Positions 23,516 to 33,730 of a stretch of 64,000 nucleotides of DNA are shown piece after piece (position 1 is the first letter of the stretch; every line of letters begins with the position of its first letter). This DNA comes from Adiantum capillus-veneris (lineage: Eukaryota; Streptophyta; Polypodiopsida; Polypodiales; Pteridaceae), in assembly GCA_014529385.2 (NCBI GenBank), contig CM043955.1:145701140-145765139 (forward strand), in the 5' to 3' direction. A program made the translations under genes and the position numbers. Below the pieces are notes generated by a model that was not told where the DNA came from, did no database searches, and saw only the letters and a list, made by a program, of their open reading frames with translations.

Positions 23516-25010
23516 TACAATATATATATGATATACATGCCATTGGCATATCCACTCGAAAAATAACTAGCATGAGAGCGAACACTTTTTTAATAAAAAA
23601 CTCGTAGTTAAATTTTAAAAAATAAAAAATGGACACCATGCCACCAGAAGTGTACTAGTCTTTTACCATCAAACATGAAACTACGTCATTAGCAGATGAA
23701 TGATGGACGGGACAAGAGACAGAAGCAGGCTCCAAGCAGATCATAACTGGTTTTTTAATTAAAAAACAACCCGTATGGCATTTTGTAATCATTTCCAGGA
23801 TGTAACAGTTTTTTCCTTTGTGTGGAATTCATCAAAGGATGTACAAAACCTTTGAATAAATAAAACTCCCCAGTGTGTCAAGGATAATATCTTTAGTATC
23901 TTCCATATTGGTTATAAAAGATAATCCTATATGGCAAATGGTTTTTTTAAGCAACTTCCGGTTGGTGGCTCAACATTCCCAAAAAAAGAAAAAAACTCAA
24001 GCATGGCTCATTTACAACATTTTTTGCTATTAATAAACCTTGCGCAAGAGTCTAGAATGCACATGATGATGCCTAGCTTTGTAGCGCGCACACACAGAGT
24101 TTATTATTAACTGCTAATGATAAGCGCTCACCTATGCTCTAAGTAAATTGCCCCTTGTGCTACAACATGCACACACACCCTCCTTCTCAAAAAAAGAACG
24201 CATGAGTGAAGAGAACGAGCTCTGCTCTATGAACCTCTAGTTGCAAACAAACAAGCATCGGACGAATTGTGTTCACTCCTTGGCATACTACATAAGGTAA
24301 ATGATGAAGTTTTTCTCAAAATTGCATGATACATAGTTGAAATAGAAGCACATGGGGTGGCGATTCCACACCCATTTACACACACACAATCATATGCATG
24401 AGGTATTTAATGGGCTATGCATATCGGCATCATTAAAAATCTAGCATTGAAGTTGCGCATAGACATCGGATAGCAATTGTAACTCATATATTGCCGGTTT
24501 TCCATAGAGTATTAGTTATATAAAAAAACATCATAACGCATGCACATGCATACTTGTAAAGGTTTTTGAAAAAACATAGAGCAGTTCTTTGGATTCTGCA
24601 CACACATGCATGCACATACACACACAAGCGTATACAAAAAAATCTGTACAACGCATAGGGAAGGTTTTCAAAAAGATAACACAGTAGCACATATGCACAT
24701 ACAAAGGTAAATATACAATCATACTCATAGCGTATCGTCAACATAAAACATAGATGATAATAGTGGTAAAACATAGTAATGATCATCATCCTAAAGCTAA
24801 TACCTATCATAAAAATATCATTTGAAGGGTTGTGTAGTGATAGAGTTGCAGAATCTTGGACAATAAGTGTATACAAGATGGATAATAAGTACACAGATGA
24901 CAATGGCAAGTACTATTCAGGTACTGTGTTACATGTATTTTGGATACTTACATAAGTTTCCTATAGTTTTTGATGAAGTACGTAAATCAATAAAATAAAA
25001 AATGAGGATT
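23301..25010 (+). mobile_element. PLE tail (unit B), non-coding
   Basis: This is the non-coding 3' part of the unit: (AC)n tracts at 23353-23382 and 23430-23515, then about 1.4 kb that matches 4736-6240 on the other strand. The ORFs here mirror the repeat (Cys/Val or His/Thr strings) or are AT-rich chance frames. It runs directly into the start of unit C. That repeated junction also occurs between A3 and A2, so it is a real tail-to-head joint. Confidence 0.7.
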
Positions 25011-26129
25011 TTGTTTTGTATTAAGTGCTTTCCTCCGAAAAGATTTGAATACCAAAAAAGGAAAAACCATAAGATTTTTGATCATTAGTAAGCATGAATG
25101 TAGATGTTGGTAAAAATATGGCTCCTTGTTATGACAACCTCCTGTGAGGAAAAAAGCCAATGATTACTTAAAAAAGAAAAAAAAAAGAAATATGTTACAA
25201 AAAAAATGTTGGCAAAATTTTCACAATTTAGGAAACATATCTATAATGTAGAGAAAATATCATAAGTAAGCAACACTTTGGTTTATTCTCTAGGAGAAAA
25301 TTGACTGTATATACCATAGAATGTAACATTTGGTGGACTCATACAAAGATATATTGATATACTCGTAAATGCTTATAAAGTGGGGCAACTTGATAGGACT
25401 CTTACATAGGACATTAACCACATGTTTTTATTTATATTTGATAAATAGAGTTACAGATAGATGGCTAGGATGAGCATCACTCAGGACATATTTAAGCTAC
25501 AATAGATTCGGGACAAGCTTATGGCTGCACATAGTAGGCAAAAGAAAACCAAGCCAATAGAAATTAGGGACCCTATCTCCAAACCATGTAAACGCATCAA
25601 ACTTTCCAAAGACCGGAATAGACCCTATTTACATAGACAAGCTAAAGAAAACATAATATATATTTAGGAGTGTAGTTGGGTTTTGGGATGTGACAGCGAT
25701 AACAACCTATGGGGTTTGCTTGAATACTTCTCACCCATTTAATAAGAATTAGTTCTAATTAATTGTAATGGTGGTTGGTTGGCAGGTAAAGATCCCCGCT
25801 CTCATCTGATAGGAGTTCCGGCTAAAACTCCTACTTTGTCATGTATCAAAGTATCTTGTAATGGATTGTTTATGTATCATGAAATTTTCCATTTTTCTTA
25901 AGAAATTGTTCTTTCCACAGTATGTTTTTCAAACAGTATTTAAGTCTCTCAGTATATGATTTTGAATGATGGAATTTTAAATTCAAACACACACAAATTT
26001 TCTCAAGATACCTTTGGTCAGGTATCCATCATATGCTGAGAAAACATAGTACTGGTATGGCATAATTTAATCACTAATGTTATGCTTAATACTTATATGG
26101 TGATTGATTCAGGCCTTTTGGATTCCATC

Positions 26130-27347
26130 CCTCACCCGTTTGGGATATGGAGTAGAAGAAGACATTCCTATTCCACCGATTGGTACCCAATGTATAATTT
26201 CTTGCTTCAAAGGTGTATAATTCCACAAAAAATTGCTTGCTTTTGAGAAACAAGCTATAGTCACCCACTCTATCTCAGTTTTCAGCACAACCTCTGTCAA
26301 TGAATGGCTCTCTTTGCTTATTATTTCTAGGAAAGAGAAGGAAAAGCTTCTAGAGGCATTTAATGCCTTCTTGACCAAATTACCCATTATAAATGCAACT
26401 AGCTGGTTCAGATCGTGATTTTTATTTTACTTCTTTACCCACTATTGTGAATAAATTGCATTTCATCAATAACCTCACTGCTGTCCCTATAGAAATTAAG
26501 CATCCTGAAAGGGTTAATAATCCTCTTCTATATCTAGACCTCCTTAAAAAATAAGAGAAGGAAGCTCTCAACTTTCTATCGAATATAGATAGTATACCCC
26601 TAGAAAGAGCCGTTTCTAAAATTTTTTCAAAAGTAATCCCGCTTCTACCACCCAGACAAGTTGAATTGGATGCTATTAGACTTGAGCACAAGCTCTGGGA
26701 TTATAAAATATTGAACCACCGTGCACCATTTACAATTTCTTAACTAGGATTTCTTTGCACCATTCCCATGGATATTGTTGAACAATGTAAAACCCTATCT
26801 CTACATACCAAACATCTCTTATCAAAGGATGTTCTCTTTGAGCTTAAGCATATCCAACTGTCTAATGTGGATGGTAAAACATGTCCTAGCTCTTCAATTA
26901 TTGCTCACACCAAAGGAATCTCTCTTATGGACAAAGAAAAAGATCTGAAACAATTTCTAAGGAATTGTTGGAACTCTTATAGACCTTTCCTCAAATACCA
27001 ATGCAAAAGGGTTGATCTAAATTCAAGTTGTGCTTCTTCAATCATTTGGTTTGACCAGACTTTGTGGTATTGTTCCAAAATTTACCAAGGTTCTTTCAAT
27101 TTTCATCAGGGCCAGCACAAGTCTATGCGTTTATAGCTTGGGTAGCCTCATTTCCAAGGCATGTAGTGATCATTTATTATCATTTTCATGAGCACATGCT
27201 AGAAGCAACCAACTATTCCTATACACACTAGGGACTCCACTTCTCTAAAAGCTACACAATACACAAGTATCTAACACAATCAAAACCTTACTCAAACCTC
27301 CAAAAGGTAAGGAGCAATTGAAGAAGATTACAAACACACCAAGAAGT
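26130..27347 (+). pseudogene. PLE N-terminal region, unit C
   Basis: The conserved unidentified region is present in full length. A frame starting near 26140 gives VEEDIPIPPIG, and the 26233 frame gives LAFEKQAIVTHSISVF. The block 26768-27136 gives MDIVEQCKTLSLHTKHLLS, NCWNSYRPFLKYQCKRVD and NSSCASSIIWFDQ. A 3-base slip and stops near 26215, 26415 and 26550 break it. The Cys/Trp-rich block is the best conserved part among the four copies. Confidence 0.6.
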
Positions 27348-28359
27348 ATGGCATCTACAAGTAAGAAAGCAAGGCAGTTTAGAGGATCTGAAGACTACGG
27401 AGATACTCCTAAAGCACTTGAATACTCAAATTCAAAAGACCAGGTACACTCACTTACTATAAACAATAATGGTTTGCTATATTTTGAACACAATGCTAGG
27501 ACGCATGGAAGATTTATTCACATTTTGTTTTGTAACAAATTTATAGACGTTATCGACCCTAAAGTATTTTTTCAAACAATGATAAATGATTTTCACATTT
27601 ACAAAGACTTGTCTAAAATGCATATTTTTTTTGGCTGGAAATATACAAAGAACGTTAACCATACTCTTTACAAACCAACTTTCATTTTTGCTAGAGTTTG
27701 ATAAAACACAACCATGTGGATGCTTAACTCATAAACAATTTTCCAAATTTTTAGTTGACTTTGAACCCTTTAGAAAACATATAATCACCATATACCCTAA
27801 CTTAGCCAGACATAAAATAGTTTAAGAATTTATCAAGAAGGGACTAAATCACATCCCGTTAGTACGTGTTAACCCTATCTCAGTAATAAAAGAACTTGGC
27901 AAAGCCTGGAGATCTTTATGTACCCTTTTTGGATGTGAGGATAGTAAAACACATCACAATTACATCCAAAGTTCAATTAATGAGACCTTTTCTCAAAAAT
28001 TTCCTTTTCATAGGCAAATCAAAACTCTTGATATAAAAGCACAGACTTGATGAATGAAATTCAATATGTTTTACAATATTTGTTTATATGTGGATTAGAT
28101 AAATCAGCAAGAACTCCAATTTTTATATGTAAAAAACTCAATTAACAAACAACACGAAGAAGATTGGAATCCCTTGAGTTCCATCTTCTCCCCTCAAATG
28201 AAGAAGAGATTTGTGAAGACATAGGTTCTTATACTCAAGAAATTGGGCTAGAAACACCATTAGAGTACTCTATCCCATATCTTATGGGAAATCTTAAAAT
28301 CCACAAAATGGACTTTAGATGTATCAGTAATGCACACAATTGTGTATTTACTCCTACTA
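27348..28359 (+). pseudogene. PLE reverse transcriptase N-part, unit C
   Basis: It starts MASTSKKARQFRGSEDYG and keeps FEHNARTHGRFIH, NKDLS-like and PCGCLTHKQFSKFLVDFEPF segments. A block with FIKKGLNHIPL then leads to KIHKMDFRCISNAHNC. The Cys-His cluster, the KKG and the KIHK fingers occur in this order in Penelope-like RTs. A frameshift at about 27700 and a stop near 27823 disable it, and the catalytic palm is absent. Confidence 0.65.
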
Positions 28360-28555
28360 TTCGGCCTCCGTTTCCACTAACTACAGGCAGGTCTGCACAG
28401 GCAATTTCGTCATTTTGTGCAAAATTTCTGTCAGAGCCATTTTTTGCATAATAGGTGCCTTACAGTCCTCTACGGTTTTTGCTATATAGCACGTGTTGTT
28501 CCCGCTTCATTTCTCCTCTTTTCGGGCAGTCTTCACATTAGGTCCAACATTTACC

Positions 28556-29480
28556 ATGGCTGACAACAACATAGATGTGTTCAAGATGTTTGCTGTTGAG
28601 GACAGGTTGGATGGGGACAATTACCTTATGTGGGCTTATATGATGCAAAATGTTCTTGTGTCAAAGGGCGTTTGGAATATTGTGCAGGGCATTCATGTAC
28701 GTCTTGGTTTTGAGGATGTAGGCGATGTTGAGGATGTTGCAGGTCTTGCCTGCAAGGATTGTTGCTATTAGAGTTGTTTTACCTACGACAGAACAAGCTT
28801 GTTGAGATGTAAAGGATGCGCATGCTCATGCATTGATTGTGTTGTCTGTGAAGCGCACCATTGTTCTTCACATTCATTCAATAAAATCTGCAAAACAGGC
28901 TTGGGATATTCTTGCAGGTCTTTATGCAAGCCACAGTGAGGCTAAAATTGCTTTGTTGCGTAAAGAGATAGAATTAAAGATTATGCATGAGGAAGATGGT
29001 ATGGACACTTTCCTTGCTGGTGTCAAGGATATCAATGAGAAACTTATTTCTGCAAGTGAAGTCATTTCAGACAGTTCCCTTGTGCAAACTGTTCTTGACG
29101 CCTTACCAGATTCTTACCATACTTTTGCTAGCTAGTACTTGGAGACTAATGACCCAAGGAAGTCCTGAAGTTGTCAGGTTTGATGCATTATACACATTAG
29201 TGTTGCAAGAGTCACTTTCCAGAAAAAACAGGACTAGGCAGCGTGTAGTGGAATAGGATTTTATTGCTTCTCAAAGAAAGGGTGGTAACAACCATGCAAC
29301 CACTTATTATGGTTCTACTGCAAGTGGCAAAACTTTTGTTCCTAATGCTTCTGTTGGCAGCAATTTGTCTAGAAATTTTAGTGATAAGGGCAAAAATAAG
29401 ATGCATTGCCATTATTGTAGAGCTAATGATCATTTAATCAAGCAGTGTCCTAAGTTGAAGACCAAAGAGGCTAAGAAGAA
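28556..29480 (+). pseudogene. copia-1 gag (broken)
   Basis: Gag packages the element RNA. It starts MADNNIDVFKMFAVEDRLDG with the DG-NY-MW pattern of copia gag. It then has the UBN2-like middle (KSAKQAWDILAGLY, MDTFLAGVKDINEKL). A zinc knuckle CHYCRANDHLIKQC (29404-29445) near the C-terminus fits CX2CX4HX4C. In-frame stops interrupt it at about 28769, 28808, 29135 and 29256. Confidence 0.75.
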
Positions 29481-29589
29481 AGAGGGTGGTTCCACTGCAA
29501 ATGCTGGTTCCACTACAAATGCAGCCATTGTTGAGTCTTCTGTAAAAGGTGATGCAGAATGGACTTTTAGTGCAGAGTGCACTTACAAT

Positions 29590-32500
29590 CCTGTTGTCAA
29601 TGATGTACGCGTGTCAGTTGCTGCAGATTCACATGTGTGGTATTTTGACAGTGGTGCTACAAAGCACATTACCTCACCTCGTGAGTTATTCACCTCTCTT
29701 GAGTCTGTCCCTCATGGGAATTCAGTCACTTGTGCCAACAATGCCTCTTATCTGGTTCAAGGAGTTGGAAAGATTGTGATTATTGCTGCAAATGGAAGTT
29801 CCTTGATGCACTTTATGTACCAGGGATCAAGAAGAATCTCTTGTCTGTATCCGCACTTGCTAGACTTGGACTTGTAGTCAAATTTTGGATGACAGATGTA
29901 CAGTTCATGATCTCAGTTTTGGTGATGAAATTGTTGCATCTGGCCTTTTGTGCCGTGGGCTGTATAAGCTCACTTTGTATGACAAGTGTGGATAAAATTT
30001 TGCAAATGCAGTTGCAGATTCAAGGGCTATTTCAGATGCCAAACTTTGGCATGCACGTTTTGGTCATCTGAATTTTGCCAGTTTGCTGCGTTTGCAAAAC
30101 ATTGATATGGTTGCTTCTTTGTCGCCTCTTGAAGCACCTGTCAAACATGTTTTTGAAGTCTATATTTTGGGTAAAATGTAGCGTTCTAAGTTTCCAAAGG
30201 ATGGTTCAGTTAGGGCCACATGGATGCAGGTTGCAGCTTGTGCATAGTGATGTTTGTGGGCCCATGCAAACTCCGTCCTTGGGCAATTACCTATACTTCG
30301 TGACTTTCATTGATGATTACTACAGGCATGCATGGGTATTTCCTCTTAAAGCGAAGTCCGAAGTTTTTATGTGCTTCAAACAATTTCTGGCTATGGCTGA
30401 AAATGTCTTGAAATGTACTATGGGCACCCTCCGTTCCAATCGAGGGGGGGGGGGGGGAGTATATGTCTCATGAATTTAATGCATTTCTGGCTAGTCGTGG
30501 GATAAAACACAATGTATAGTTCCTTATACACCTTAGCAAAATGGTGTAGCTGAGAGGAAAAACATGTCACATATGAAAATGGCATGATGTATGGTCAAGA
30601 GTCAAGCTTTACCACATTTGTTTTGGCTCGAGGCGTCATGTGTGCCACTTATGTACTAAACAAGTGTCCTACGAAAGCATTGTAGTCTATGACTCTATAT
30701 GAAGCATGGCATGATAGAAAGCCGTCTATTGAGCACATACGTGTTTTTGGCTGTTTGGCTTATGGTTTAGTGCCACAAGTGCAGCACAGAAAATTGGATG
30801 ATAAGGCTGTCAAATGTATTTTTGTTGGTTACAGTGCTGAAAGCAAAGGTTACAGGTTGTATCATCCACAAACAAAGCGTAGTTTCATTTCACGGGATGT
30901 AGTGTTTGTGGAAGATTCTGTTCAGCCCTTGATGTCATGTACTAGAGACAATAATGTAAGCTCACAGGACATTTATGACACTTTGTTGCCTCTTTTCAGT
31001 GGTGGAAGTTCGAATGTAAATTCTAATGAGACAAATGTACAGTCTATGGGGGTTTCCAAAATTTTTACAGATCAGCCTATTACTGATGCAAATGTACATT
31101 ATGTACTTGATGAGGAAAGGGTTGAAAATGAGTAGGCTAGAGGTATGCCAAAATGGCTGGTGCATACTTTGTGTGACAGTAAACTGGATGCACCTTTATC
31201 TAGTCATACTCGTTCAGATCTCGCCATGCATCTTATGCATCGGATTGTTATACTTTGGCTGTGTCTAGCTTACATGATGTTGAGGAACCTCTGTCTTTTG
31301 ATGAAGCACAGAATTCAAAAAATTCGATGGCTGCCATGCAATCAGAATATGATGCACTTATAGAAAATGACAAATGGACTTTATGTGATTTGCCTCCTGG
31401 CAAAAAGGCCATTGGTACGAAGTGGGTTTACAAGTTGAAATGCAAGCTGGATGGTGAGATCAATTGCCATAAGGCTCAACTTGTTGCAAAGGGTTATGAA
31501 TAGAAAAAAGGCATGGATTATGAAGAGACTTTTGCTCCCACTTGTCATATGACTAGTGTACATTTTCTATGTGCATTGGCAGCTCATTTTGGTTGGGATG
31601 TACATCAATCATACATTGTTACTGCTTTCTTGAATGGTGACATATCTGAGGAAGTTTATGTAACACAGCCTCGCTGTTTTGTCATAAAAGGACAAGAGGA
31701 CAAAGTGTGCAGATGTAAGAAGGCTTTGTATGGGTTGAAGATATCTCCTCGTGCTTGGTATGAGGAAGCTGACACTCATTTGGTCAAACAAGGCTTTCGT
31801 AGCATTCCAACAGAAAGCACATTGTATGTAAAGCGTGAGGGTGATGCACTTCTCATTGTGGTTCTTTATGTAGATGATTTGCTGATCACTGGACAAATGA
31901 GAGACATATTGCTGAATTTAAGGCTGATTTGAATGCTACTTTCAAGATAAAAGATTTGGGGATGTTGCATCATTATTTGGGCATACAGCTTAAGTAGTGT
32001 GATGGTGGTATTGCCTTGTGCCAAAAAAGTTACATAGAAACATTGCTATGTAAGTCTAGACTTGAGGATTGCAAACCTATTACCACTCCCATGGAAAGAG
32101 GTTTGAGGTTGAGTCCACATGATGCTGGCAATCCTACTAATGTCTCTCTTTACCAAAATTCTATTGAGTGACTGCCTCATTTATGTATGCAACACGAGTC
32201 TAGATAGTCAGTTTGCAGTCTCACAGGTCATCAAATTTATGCATAGCCCAGGGTCTAAGCATTGGTAGGCTGTCAAGAGGATTTTCTTCTACCTTAGTGG
32301 AACTTTACATCTTGGCTTGTTTTATCCCAAGGGGGGATCATTGCCGCCAGACTTACATGCTTTTTCGGACTCATATTGGACTGGTTGTTTTGAAACGTGA
32401 ATGTCCACAAGTGGTTTTTGTTTCATGCTTGGTAGTTCATGTATATCATGGCTGAGAAAGAAGCAACCTACTATGGCCACTTCGAGTTGTGAGGTTGAGT

Positions 32501-32802
32501 ACAGGGCAGTCTTCACAGCTATGGTTGAGTGTGTATGGCTCAGACGCCTTATGGATGATTTGGGTGTTGGACAGTAAGCTGCCAACACTATCTACACTGA
32601 CAGTTAGAGCGCATTGGCAATTGCGAGGAACCCAGTTTTTCATGCTCGCACAAAGAACATTGAGGTGCATTACCACTATGTCAGGGAGAGGCTCTCAGCA
32701 TGAGAGATCAGCTTGGCTTATGTGCCAACACAGGACAACCTTGCAGATCTTTTCACAAAGGCATTGTCTCGTGAGGAGCTTGAAGCTTTTTGCAAAGCTT
32801 AG
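29590..32802 (+). pseudogene. copia-1 pol (broken)
   Basis: Protease motif WYFDSGATKHI is intact. The integrase zinc region is recognisable around LWHARFGHLNF in a shifted frame, followed by DVCGPMQTPSLGNYLYFVTF. The catalytic TDNGGEY region has become SNRGGGG because of a 14-G run at 30444-30457. RT shows KWVYKLKCKLDG, LNGDISEEVY, LYGLKISPRAWYEE and VLYVDDLLITG. RNase H ends with DNLADLFTKALSREELE at 32802. Frameshifts and stops occur throughout, so only fragments could be translated. Confidence 0.8.
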
Positions 32803-32901
32803 GGCTTACTCTCCTTTGTGGACTGATGATGTCCTCAGGGCATGGCACTTCCCTTTACTCATGTGCCAGCTCTCGTTCACCGCATCACTCCAGGGAGGAT
32901 T

Positions 32902-33124
32902 TGTTACCATATACATGTGGTAGTGATGTGTGTGAACACACTAGCACCACCCCTGCATTTTTCCCTCTTTAGGAGGTTTTTTCCCCATGCATTGTATATA
33001 CATCCATCACACTAGGGCTATCTATCTTTCCATTTCACACTAAGTAATACACTCTCTATTGTGTGCCTTAAGCTTCCTTCGTCTTCTCCAAGCTGTGTGT
33101 GTTTCTCTGCAACCCTAATCCAAC
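32902..33124 (+). mobile_element. copia-1 3' LTR (probable)
   Basis: It follows the purine tract CAGGGAGGAT and begins TGTTACCATATAC. It ends just before PLE unit D near 33124, but the precise end is uncertain because there is no 5' LTR in the window for comparison. Confidence 0.5.
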
Positions 33125-33730
33125 GATTTCTTTGCAACATTCCCACGGATATTGTCAATAATGTAAAACCCTAGCCCTACATTCCAAACATCTTTTATCA
33201 CAGGATGTTCTCTTCGAGCTTAAGCAGATCAAACTGTATGATGTGGATCGTAAAACATGTCCCAGTTCTTCAATTATTTCTTGCACAAAAGGACTCTCTC
33301 TTATGGACATAGCAAAAGATCAGAAACGGTTTGAAGAAACTGTTGGAACTCTTATAAACCTTTTCTCAAATGCCTATGCAAAAGGGTCGACCCAAATCCA
33401 AGTTGTGCTTCTTCAATCATTTGGTTTGACCAATTTTTGTGGTAAGTGTTCCATAATTTACCAAGGTTCTTTCAATTTTCATCAGGGCCAGCACAAGTCT
33501 ATGCATTTATAGCCTAGGTAGCCTCATTTCCAAGGCATGCAGTGATCATCTATTATCATTTTCATGAGCACATACTAGAAGAAGACAAAGGGCTAGTCCT
33601 ATACACACAAGGGACTCCACTTCTCCAAAAACTACACAATACACTAGTACTAACACAATCAAAACCTTACTCAAACCTCCAAAAGCTAAGGAGCGATTGA
33701 AGAAGATTACACACACACACACCAAGCAGT
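33125..33730 (+). pseudogene. PLE N-terminal region, unit D (fragment)
   Basis: Only the last third of the N-terminal region remains, from HIPTDIVNN-like sequence through CPSSSIISCTKGLSLMDIAKDQKRF. A shift then breaks the conserved NCWNSYRPF block (ETVGTLINLFSNAYAKG is the shifted reading). The frame leading into MVSSSKK of the RT is open in part. The function is unknown, as in the other units. Confidence 0.55.

Larger units (their letters stand above)
11385..25010 (+). mobile_element. PLE unit B with two nested DNA transposons
   Basis: Unit B runs from a truncated 5' end near 11385 through the N-terminal region, RT, (AC)n tract and tail. It joins unit C near 25010, head to tail. Removing the TTAA element (12918-14256) and the CACTA element (16067-22339) leaves about 6.0 kb, my best estimate of a full unit. 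Several frameshifts and stops mean it cannot make protein. The stretch 11385-12466 is 5' non-coding apart from a small ORF at 11870-12100 of unknown meaning. Confidence 0.7.
25011..28359 (+). mobile_element. PLE unit C, truncated
   Basis: Unit C has the same 5' stretch, N-terminal coding region and RT start as unit B. It ends inside the RT fingers, in 'tttactcctacta', where a copia element takes over. The next PLE sequence after the copia (33125) lies in the N-terminal region of a further unit. So this is not a clean insertion: about a unit's length of PLE is missing or the sequence is rearranged. Confidence 0.7.
28360..33124 (+). mobile_element. Decayed Ty1/copia element (copia-1)
   Basis: The pol order is protease, integrase, RT, RNase H, which is diagnostic for Ty1/copia. 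The 5' LTR is missing: the left junction with the PLE begins in non-LTR leader sequence 196 bp before the gag ATG. The likely 3' LTR (32902-33124) follows a purine tract. No target duplication was found. Many stops and shifts show it is much older than copia-2 at 49302. Confidence 0.8.
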
